Source of the DNA: Candida dubliniensis CD36
Lineage: Eukaryota; Ascomycota; Pichiomycetes; Serinales; Debaryomycetaceae
Assembly (NCBI RefSeq): GCF_000026945.1
Contig: NC_012863.1
Coordinates: forward strand, 1-64,000
Direction: 5' to 3'
DNA: 64,000 nt
Shown: piece by piece, positions 43,828 through 54,086 of the stretch
Layout: each line of letters opens with the position of its first letter
How positions within the stretch are numbered: position 1 is the first letter of the stretch
Made by a program: the position numbers and the translations under genes
The notes under the pieces: generated by a model
Seen by the model: only the letters and a program-made list of their open reading frames with translations
The model's database searches: none
Told to the model about the DNA's origin: nothing

Positions 43828-44208
43828 ATGTTTAGAATTGGTACCAGAGTCCCTAGGATACTCCCATATCGTCAATTTACCACCACCCCTACCTTGAGGT
43901 TTTTTGACAAAGGTCCTACCGCTGAAGAGCAGGCCCAGGCATTGGCAAAGGTCAGTAAAGTTGTTGCTGAAAACCCAGAGTTGTACAAGTTGATGGTCGA
44001 GTTCAAACAATTACTTGAAAAAAAAGGATTTGAAACAGGAGCCAAACCATCTATGACACAAATGTTCAAGTTGTTGGCTGACAAAGATATCAGAGAACAA
44101 GGTGCCAAATTCAAACACTTTTTGGAAACTACAGACACAGGACTAACCCAAAATGAAATCGCAACTGTAAGTGGCGCATTTCTATTCAAAAATAAAGATA
44201 TTAAATAG
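43828..44208 (+). CDS. Small predicted mitochondrial protein, unknown
   Basis: A 126-aa protein. The first 27 residues (MFRIGTRVPRILPYRQFTTT, then PTLRFF) are Arg-rich without acidic residues, as in a mitochondrial presequence. The mature part is helical and charged (EEQAQALAKVSKVVAENPEL, ELLEKKGFETGAKPS-like context, FKLLADKDIREQGAKFKHFL), with no membrane segment and no cysteine. I do not recognise the family. It converges with PRO3, leaving only 11 bp between stop codons. Confidence 0.75.
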   Translation: MFRIGTRVPRILPYRQFTTTPTLRFFDKGPTAEEQAQALAKVSKVVAENPELYKLMVEFKQLLEKKGFETGAKPSMTQMFKLLADKDIREQGAKFKHFLETTDTGLTQNEIATVSGAFLFKNKDIK

Positions 44209-44219
44209 AGAAAGTGAAT

Positions 44220-45044
44220 TTACTTTTTAGCAAATGAAGCAGATATGTTAGCTGCCTCTTCAACACCTCTAGCAATTGCACTTCTTAATCCGCGATCTTC
44301 CATGGTCAACAAGCCACCGATTGTAGTACCACCAGGAGTGCATACTTTGCTCTTTAATGCAGCTGGATGTTCACCAGTTTCCAAGACCATGCGGGCAGTG
44401 CCTTCCATCACCTTGGCCGCAGCAACAGATGCTACATCGTATGGCATACCCATTCTAACCGCACCATCTATCATGGACTCCATCATCAATAAACAAAAGG
44501 CTGGTCCTGACCCAATCAATGAGGTTGCAATGTCCATGTTCTTCTCGGGAATTTTCACAGTCATACCAACGGTATCAATCAATTTCATTACCAACTCTTG
44601 GCTTTCTTCACTGACTTCTGGGGCAAATGCAATTGCTGCAGTACCACAGCCAAATCTAGCTGGGGTGTTGGTCATGACTTTGGCAACATATGGAGTGAAA
44701 ATAGACAATTCCTTTATAGTTGTCCCTGCCAATAACGAGATTAATAATTGTTTACCAGTCAATGATTGCTTAACTTCTTCATAAATGCTCTCATACATAT
44801 ATGGCTTGCATCCTAAAATAATAACATCTGCCTCAGTAACTGCCTTATTGTTGTTTTCAACTCCAGCAGATACATGAACCAATGGTTGATTGGCAAACGT
44901 TTCTTTCAAGCTTTGTTCTTGGCTTGGAATAGTACATGCTATAATCTTTTTTGGGTATGGGTCAAATTTAGATTTCAAAATAGCTGATGTTACAGCTGTG
45001 CCCATAACACCGCATCCTAATACTGTAATTGTGTAGTCTTTCAT
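44220..45044 (-). CDS. PRO3: Pyrroline-5-carboxylate reductase
   Basis: A 274-aa NAD(P)H enzyme for the last step of proline synthesis. It has the N-terminal Rossmann motif VLGCGVMGTAVTSA and VMTNTPARFGCGTAAIA. The C-terminal P5CR signature follows (TPGGTTIGGLLTMEDRGLR). The length matches the family. CAR2, which feeds glutamate semialdehyde/P5C into this step, lies in the same window. Confidence 0.95.
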   Translation of the reverse strand: MKDYTITVLGCGVMGTAVTSAILKSKFDPYPKKIIACTIPSQEQSLKETFANQPLVHVSAGVENNNKAVTEADVIILGCKPYMYESIYEEVKQSLTGKQLLISLLAGTTIKELSIFTPYVAKVMTNTPARFGCGTAAIAFAPEVSEESQELVMKLIDTVGMTVKIPEKNMDIATSLIGSGPAFCLLMMESMIDGAVRMGMPYDVASVAAAKVMEGTARMVLETGEHPAALKSKVCTPGGTTIGGLLTMEDRGLRSAIARGVEEAANISASFAKK

Positions 45045-45722
45045 GATTGATACTTTGAAAGAACCTCAAAAAGAAAAAAAAGTGAAAAATTTCGTGGAGA
45101 TTTTATACTGATTAGATCTAGCAGGGGCAAGCAAAGCGAGGCGAACAAAAAAAAAAAAAAAAGGATGTGCATCATTTCCATTAAAGTTAGGTATCAGCGA
45201 CAACAAACCCCCAACTATAAGATCCATTGAAATTGCGATTCTGGTTGCATCCAAGTTAGGAAGTCTAATGAAAGGTGATGACACACAACCTAGTAACCAC
45301 ACCTTTGTGAAACATTTCTTTTCTTTTTTTACCCTAAAGAAAACCTCCTTGCTGGGTTGTGCTAGTAGACATGTAGAATTGTTTCTTCACTGTCAATGCT
45401 TATATGTAGCAAGTAATTAGAAGGAGACTACATTTTCTGTTGGTGCAAATTAGAGACAAAAAAAAAGAAGTAAAAAAAAAAAAAAAAAACTGGTGAGGTA
45501 ATATCTGGTTGTCCTAAATATAGTTATCCCCGACAAGTCTACATACTTTTGAACAACACTGAAAACTCAGTTGAAATTAGCTTATTTCGTGGACGCATAG
45601 GTTGTCAGACCATTTTGATATTAATATTGTTCTCATAAATCATAAAATTTTTTTTTTTTTATTGATATTCTGTAAACGTCAAAGATTGCCAAAGGTTTGC
45701 TGTACACCAAGGTATTTCAAAG
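45045..45722. other. 678-bp divergent promoter region of PRO3 and JHD2
   Basis: No gene or RNA recognised. A-tracts occur near 45147 and 45472 and a T-tract near 45650. Confidence 0.5.
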
Positions 45723-47906
45723 ATGCTGTTTGATAAGAGCTTATTAACTCCATGTCCAGTTTTGACTCCAACAGACAAAGAGTTTAGAGATCCTGTTGGT
45801 TATTTATCGAGTGAGAAGGTATCAAAGCTAGGTGCTACCCATGGCATACTTAAGATTATTCCTCCACCAAATTGGAAACCAAGTTTCCACATCAACCCCG
45901 ACTTTAAGTTCCATGTTCGAAAACAGGTACTTAGTGATTTGGGGATCACAACACGATCTAGAGATTTTTTCAGAGAAAACATTAACCGGTTCTTGAAAAT
46001 GAGAAGAAAGCGTCAACTCAAGTTGTATTTTGAAGTCCATGGCACCAAAGTGTATTACTATGATTTGTATAGAGAGGTCGAAAATCTTGGTGGAACAATG
46101 GATCAAGACAAATGGCAAAAGTTGGGTGTTTGGTTTGGTGTTGAAGCGTCGGCATTAGAACGTGAGTACGATTCTACAATAAAGTATTATGCAACTTATT
46201 TACACACCAATTGCAGTTATGATTTTCCAGAGAGTGATTCAGAAGATGAATACGATAGCTGTTTAGTGTGTGGACAACACGACCATCCTCTGGAGACTTT
46301 GCTTTGCGACAACTGTGACAATCCGTATCATATGAAATGTTTGAATCCACCTTTGGAGCTGGTCCCTGCCACTAGCTGGTATTGTGACAAATGTTTGATA
46401 GGGACAGGAGAGTATGGATTTGATGAGGATGTTGATGTCAAGTATACAATTCCTGAGTTTTATAAAATGTGTCAGGATTTTGATGCCAAATTCATAAGAG
46501 ATTATAGCCAGAACAAACCGTTATCTGTAGATGACATTGAAAGAAAGTTTTGGTCTTTTGTTGATGAGGAAAAATCTGACTTGGAGGTGAAATATGGTGC
46601 TGATATCCATAATTTGCGACCAGGTGAAATAAGTGGGTTTCCTATGGCTGACACCCCTTCGTTAGATACAAGTGACCCCACTATACAGTATTACATCAAC
46701 CACCCATGGAACTTGAACAAATTGGCGTTTTCTAGCGGGTCTTTGCTTAATTTTATCAATTCCTCCATATCTGGAATGACCATACCTTGGATTTATATTG
46801 GATCGTTGCTCTCCACATTCTGCTGGCATGTTGAGGACCACTACACCTTATCGGCCAATTACTGTCATTTTGGCGCCACCAAGAAATGGTATGGTATTCC
46901 TTCTCTGTTTGCTGATAAGTTTGAACAGTTAATGAGAGAGTCAGCCCCAGATTTGTTTAAGCGACAACCGGATTTGCTACATCAGTTGGTAACATTAATG
47001 TCGCCAATAAAGTTGGTAGAACATGGCATACCCTGTGTATACGCAGACCAAAATCCAAACGAGTTTGTGATAACATATCCCCGTGTGTATCATGCAGGTT
47101 TCAATTGTGGGTTTAATTTTAACGAAGCTGTGAATTTTGCCATCGACGAATGGTTGGAGTTTGGAGAAAAATCCGTTTATGATTACAGGCCAATAAAGAA
47201 AGAGAATGTGTTTAATCATTACCAGTTGTTAGAGAATATCCTAAGTCGATTCAATGAAAAACACGATGTGAGCATAGACTTGGTAAAGCGGAGTTTGCAG
47301 AGTTTTGAAAAGTTTGTTTCCCGGTTAGAAGAGTTGCTGGTACATTTGAAAGACAAGGCAACTGTTGAATACAAATCATCTGTTGGCGATAACGAAGAAG
47401 ACGATCTTTGCGACTCATGCAAAACGCACATCGGCTTTCAATACTTTGTACTTGAACCAGAATACTCAAAACAGTTGTTGACACCCGATGCTTCTCCTCA
47501 AGAGGTTGAATCAAAGCTGGATAATGCTGAAGAAGCTAGTAAGGTTGCTAATTCGCAAGCATCTCATGACCTCGCACGACTCAACGAACCGAAAGCGATG
47601 GTAGACCAGTTCAATAGCCTAATTGAGAAAGCCAAAAAAGATGTCAGTAAGGACGAGTCTAGTAAAGTAAGAAGATCGAAACGTATTCTTAGTTTAAAGG
47701 AAAAAGAGGCTCTACAACAACCTACCAAACGAACCAAAAAGAATACCAAGAAAGTGCGTTCAAAACCACCAATAAACGAACCAAAACTATGCACAGAATG
47801 TGTTTGCGCTATGAAAAGTAAGCTGATACACGGTACGCTAGTACTCCGCAAACTGCTTTCTACTTTAAAGGAGTTGATCGAAGAAACGAAAATGAATCTT
47901 GTATGA
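45723..47906 (+). CDS. JHD2: JmjC histone H3K4 demethylase
   Basis: A 727-aa nuclear protein of the KDM5/Jhd2 family that removes methyl groups from H3 lysine 4. The JmjN domain is near residues 7-45 (CPVLTPTDKEFRDPVGYLS). A PHD finger lies at about 178-230 (CLVCGQHDHPLETLLCDNCD). The JmjC domain spans about 345-500 with iron ligands H369 and E371 (CWHVEDHYTL) and H457 (VYHAGFNCGFN), so the protein should be active. A C-terminal Cys pair set (DLCDSCKTH; CTECVCAMKS) and a basic stretch (RRSKRILSLKEKE, KRTKKNTKK) follow. Start and length fit the family. Confidence 0.93.
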   Translation: MLFDKSLLTPCPVLTPTDKEFRDPVGYLSSEKVSKLGATHGILKIIPPPNWKPSFHINPDFKFHVRKQVLSDLGITTRSRDFFRENINRFLKMRRKRQLKLYFEVHGTKVYYYDLYREVENLGGTMDQDKWQKLGVWFGVEASALEREYDSTIKYYATYLHTNCSYDFPESDSEDEYDSCLVCGQHDHPLETLLCDNCDNPYHMKCLNPPLELVPATSWYCDKCLIGTGEYGFDEDVDVKYTIPEFYKMCQDFDAKFIRDYSQNKPLSVDDIERKFWSFVDEEKSDLEVKYGADIHNLRPGEISGFPMADTPSLDTSDPTIQYYINHPWNLNKLAFSSGSLLNFINSSISGMTIPWIYIGSLLSTFCWHVEDHYTLSANYCHFGATKKWYGIPSLFADKFEQLMRESAPDLFKRQPDLLHQLVTLMSPIKLVEHGIPCVYADQNPNEFVITYPRVYHAGFNCGFNFNEAVNFAIDEWLEFGEKSVYDYRPIKKENVFNHYQLLENILSRFNEKHDVSIDLVKRSLQSFEKFVSRLEELLVHLKDKATVEYKSSVGDNEEDDLCDSCKTHIGFQYFVLEPEYSKQLLTPDASPQEVESKLDNAEEASKVANSQASHDLARLNEPKAMVDQFNSLIEKAKKDVSKDESSKVRRSKRILSLKEKEALQQPTKRTKKNTKKVRSKPPINEPKLCTECVCAMKSKLIHGTLVLRKLLSTLKELIEETKMNLV

Positions 47907-48278
47907 ATTTGTAGTATTATATAATATATAGATTTACTACACGACATTATCATTCATAAAGAATAATGTCTTGGGACAGTGACATAAATGAAGCAAACGA
48001 GAAACAACAAAAAAAAAAATCGGTCTCCATACCTAAATATTTTCTTCACTTTTATTGGTCAGTTCTGGCTTTTACACGCAGGGAGAGAGTATTGAGCGGG
48101 AAAAAAAAAAAAAAAAAAAATTCGTTGAACCTTTGAGTGCTCGCTGTTTTGACAGTGAAAAATTTATATATATATATTCGATCTTTTTCTTTTCCCTCCT
48201 TTCCCTTTCTTCTTTCTTTTTTTATAGAACACCAAAGAATTATCTTAAAGCCAAAGTTTTAAAGAAACAATCTAAACG
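47907..48278. other. Promoter region of ATP2
   Basis: 372 bp with A-tracts near 48009 and 48102, an (AT)n stretch at about 48166-48177 and a pyrimidine-rich run near 48181-48225 just upstream of the ATG, as in strongly expressed yeast genes. No gene seen. Confidence 0.5.
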
Positions 48279-50214
<1,936 letters not shown>

Positions 50215-50491
50215 ACAATCGCATTGAAGTAACTATTCTATATATATATATTAAAGTAAAGTTTATTTGTGTCTTTATATAAAAAAAAAATCAACAAAGT
50301 AGATATATTTATAATTGAAGAGAAAATGACAGGAAGTGCTTGTCATTTTGCAAAAGAAGAAGACACCTAGCCCTCACGAGAAAGAACGGCAAATGTAGAA
50401 ACACCACGAAAAAAAAAAAAAAAAAAAAAAAATTATAACAAACAAATTTGCATTATTTTTTTCAACATCTTATCATTTTCGTTCAATAACT

Positions 50492-51899
50492 ATGATTTCT
50501 TTAGCAGAAGTATGTTTGCAAAATAAATAAAATGAATTTGAAATCTAATGGCTAACAATATACTAACTATGATGACAAGTCATTTGCCTTTCTTGACTCA
50601 CCATCAATTAATTGGAAAACAATTATTATTGGTTTTACCGTTGGTCAATATGTTTTCGAGACTTACTTAGATCTTAGACAATATAGAGTTTTGCAACTGA
50701 AAACAGCACCAAAGTCGATCGAAAAAGAAGTTTCACAAGAAACATTTGACAAATCCCAAGAGTATTCCCGTGCCAAAGCACAGTTTTCATTTTTTTCTAG
50801 CACGTTCAGCTTGTTGCAGAATTTGGCTATTTTGAAATATGACTTGTTACCTAAAACCTGGACATTGGCTGGTACTATCATGAAAGGCTGTGCTGCGATT
50901 TTACCCAAGGCTATGAGCGGTGTTATTACTCAATCACTTTTTTTTGTTTTCACCACCCAAATCTTGACAACATTGATTGGATTACCATTAAGCTACTATA
51001 AGAATTTTGTGTTAGAGGAGAGATTTGGATTCAACAAGCAAACAATTGGTTTGTGGGTTAGTGATATGTTAAAAGGTATTGGTATCTCTATAGTTTTGGG
51101 ATCGCCAGTTATTGCTGGGTTTTTGAAAATCATTGAATACTTTGACGATAAGTTTATTTTCTACCTCATGGGGTTTATTTTAGTAGTCAACTTAATTGCA
51201 ATGACTATAGTTCCAACATTGATTATGCCGTTATTCAACAAGTTTACTCCTTTGGAAGATGGTGAATTGAAAACTGCCATTGAAAAATTAGCGTCAGAAC
51301 AAAAATTCCCATTGACAAAATTGTTTGTCATTGACGGATCAAAAAGATCGTCCCATTCAAATGCTTATTTCACAGGATTGCCATGGAGCAAACAAATTGT
51401 TTTGTTTGACACTTTAATTGAACACAATTCAACTGAAGAAACTGTTGCGGTATTAGCTCATGAAATTGGACATTGGAAATTGAATCATTTGCCAAAGATG
51501 ATAACTATGATGCAGGGCCATTTGTTCCTAATTTTTTCCTTGTATTCGGCTTTCATTCACAACAAGTCATTATACACAAGTTTTGGATTTATCAAGCAAC
51601 AGCCAATTTTGATCGGATTTATGTTATTCAATGATATTTTCCAACCAGTAGAATGTCTCTTGACATTTGTCCAGAACTTGATTTCAAGAAAGCATGAATA
51701 CGAGGCAGACAAATATGCTAGCGATTGTGGGTATTCTGAGGAATTGAGCAGATCATTGATCAAGTTATCTAATGAGAACTTATCAAGTATGAATGCTGAT
51801 TGGTTGTTTTCCTCTTACCATTATTCTCATCCTATCTTACCAGAAAGATTAAGTGCATTGGGATACGTTTCAAAGGTAAAGGTCAAGAAGGATGAATAA
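50492..51899 (+). CDS. STE24: CAAX prenyl protease Ste24, spliced
   Basis: A 445-aa ER membrane zinc metalloprotease that removes the -AAX residues of farnesylated proteins and trims a-factor-type precursors. Exon 1 (50492-50509) has only six codons (MISLAE). A 70-bp intron follows, and exon 2 (50580-51899) continues SFAFLDSPSINWKTIIIGF. The catalytic HExxH is in VLAHEIGHWKLNH with the downstream glutamate in HEYEADKYASDCG. Multiple membrane segments are present. Exon 2 has no in-frame ATG before the conserved N-terminus, so splicing is needed. Confidence 0.93.
50510..50579 (+). other. 70-bp intron of STE24
   Basis: GTATGT donor, ATACTAAC branch site and ACAAG acceptor only 12 nt after the branch sequence. 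Phase 0. Confidence 0.88.
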
Positions 51900-52097
51900 G
51901 AATTTCAATTGATGCTTTTTCCATGTTGTATATTAGTGCTGAAGTGGCATAAATCTATTCCAAACCATGCTAGTTTTTCCAACACAACAAGTATATGTTT
52001 TTTATCTAGCCGTTGGCGCTGTAGTAATAAATATAAATACTCACAAAAAAATCTTTATAAAAACAAATAAACTATATAACTACGGGTGTAACAAATC

Positions 52098-53643
52098 TTA
52101 CCAATCAACAGTCTCCTTACCACATTCGAGCGACTTGCAAATACCTTCTAATTCTTCAACTTCCCCGTTCTTAGGGTTAGTTCCTACTGACGCTGGATCA
52201 ATGGACTGGTCGGCAGCTTGCTCCAAAGCAAAATGCTCTTTGACCATATCACGAACAACACCCTGGTAATACAACACGCCTCTCTCCTTTTCTGGGTGTA
52301 AATATCCAGTACTATAAATTCTTTCATTCAAGTTTTTTTGAGTCAATTCACATAGGTCAAAATCCTCCAATTCAACTTGCTGTAAAAAGTCAACAAATTC
52401 CTTTTTCTCGTCTTCTTCTAAACCCTTTTTGGTATAAATATCGTATTGCAAGATAGTGCGCTTTGCAGTGATAGGCAACACTCTAATGGAGTACCAAGCT
52501 GGAGAGTAGCAATTGATTCCGTTGCTAGGAAATAAATAAACCCACAATCCATCAAATTCACCACCAGGGTTGGATTTTGTCTCTTTAACCTCCTTTGTTT
52601 CCTTTTTGAATCCAAACCACGAAGAGGAATCTTGCTTTTCTACTTTTTTCTCTTGACGTACAATTTTGGCAAAGTGACGGCAGTATCTGTTCTTTGGAAC
52701 AACCTTATAGGTTTCCATCTTGAACGCAGTATTGAGACCTGGGTGGGTAGTTGGACAATGCCTATTAAAAATGCATGTTAGTAATAGAAAAGCAAAAAAG
52801 TATCAGTAACATGTACGATAATCGTATCGTGTAAGGCAAAGTATATGCCATCACAATGACTCCCATATCATACAGTTAGTGATGTTGCTAGTTTCAAACA
52901 AGAAGTTTTCAAAAAAAAAAAAAAAAGGTAACATACAAGCCTGTTAAAATTGTTAGTATTTGAACAAAAAATCTAATAAAAGTTGACAAAGTTAAATGTA
53001 ACATACACTCTTGGTAACCATCCATCAATGTTTTCCAATTAAACTTTCCATCTAACTCGTAGGACATGTGGTACTCATAATCAGAGAAATCAAATTCGTT
53101 CATTTCACTGGTTAATCCCAGGAACCAATCATCAAATGGAATTGGGTCGGAGCTGAAGTTAACAAAAACTAACCCCTGAGGAGTTACATGGGTGTTTATT
53201 GGAAACAACGAGTTTTCCTCTTTAACAAATCCTTCAACATTATCAAAATGAGGTGCCCTTCTTAAGATGCCATCGGAGTTATAGCTCCATCCGTGGTATT
53301 TGCAACCCAAAACAGTACTAGAACCTTGATCTTTTCTAACAATAGGATAAGCTCTGTGGCGACAAACATTATGGAATGCTTTCAATTGACCATCAATTTT
53401 GGACTTGATGATGAAAAAATTAATTCCAGTAAGATTAAAGGCATAGTAATCACCAGCTTTAGCAAAACGGGATGAGTGGGTGCAGAACATCCAGGATTTG
53501 TGGAAAATAGCTCTTTTCTCCAATTCAAAGATACTTTCGGATGTCCACCAACTAGCTGGTAAGGTGTGTTCACCAACCAACATTTTCGGTGTATCTAAAG
53601 GTGGAGCAGCTGGGACTGATTGAGTTAAAGTTGGAGGAGCCAT
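52098..53643 (-). CDS. Rieske [2Fe-2S] oxygenase, choline/carnitine monooxygenase-like, three exons
   Basis: A 434-aa protein after splicing. Exon 1 is 53007-53643, micro-exon 2 is 52937-52940 (GCTT) and exon 3 is 52098-52761. Together they are 1305 nt, an exact codon multiple. The Rieske centre is CRHRAYPIV plus CKYHGWSY near residues 95-118. The junction restores DGYQECLHCPTTHPGLN, the non-heme iron region conserved in choline monooxygenase-type enzymes. Such enzymes oxidise quaternary amines (choline to betaine aldehyde in plants, carnitine in bacteria); the substrate here is inferred. No targeting signal is evident. Without the 4-nt exon the frame is lost. Confidence 0.88.
52762..52936 (-). 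other. 175-bp second intron of the Rieske gene
   Basis: GTATGT donor (52936-52931), ATTACTAACATG branch site and TTTAATAG acceptor ending at 52762. It begins immediately after the 4-nt exon. Confidence 0.82.
52937..52940 (-). other. 4-nt micro-exon GCTT of the Rieske gene
   Basis: Flanked upstream by TACTAACAATTTTAACAG and downstream by GTATGT. Including it turns ...GAG T / GC TT / G CAT TGT into GAG TGC TTG CAT TGT (E-C-L/S-H-C; the TTG is Leu), matching the conserved EC-x-HCP motif. Skipping it shifts the frame. Confidence 0.8.
52941..53006 (-). other. 66-bp first intron of the Rieske gene
   Basis: GTATGT donor (53006-53001), AATACTAACAATT branch site and TTAACAG acceptor ending at 52941. 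Confidence 0.85.
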
Positions 53644-54086
53644 ACTTATTGTATATTTTTTGTAGTAATTTGTATTGATTTTGTATTGGATACGGAAAAT
53701 AAGAAAAAGATGCTTTTAACAGGACATTTGGATTATCTTATATAGACAAATGGTTGACAACATGTTTGTTAACAATTCGGGATCGTTATACCCAGATTGG
53801 TAAATATAATAAAGAGGGAGAGGGGGGGTACTATCACATTAATCAAGCATTCACACCAACTAGAAGCAGCAAAAGATAACGAATACACATCTGGGTATTA
53901 ATAATTAGGAAAGTGTAAGATTTGCAATCTATAGATAAAGATGCATGCACGATTGCAACAAAATCATTATTCTTGCGCACTTGCGCCTTGATTAATTATA
54001 CATTTACAAAACAAAACAAAACAATACACAACAGATACATAAAAGATAAGAACAAAACACAAAAAAAAAAAAAAAACAAGATACGT
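53644..54086. other. Promoter of the Rieske gene and SWI1 3' flank
   Basis: 443 bp. It contains GAGGGAGAGGGGGGG near 53813-53828 and an A-tract near 54060. No gene is seen. Confidence 0.5.
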
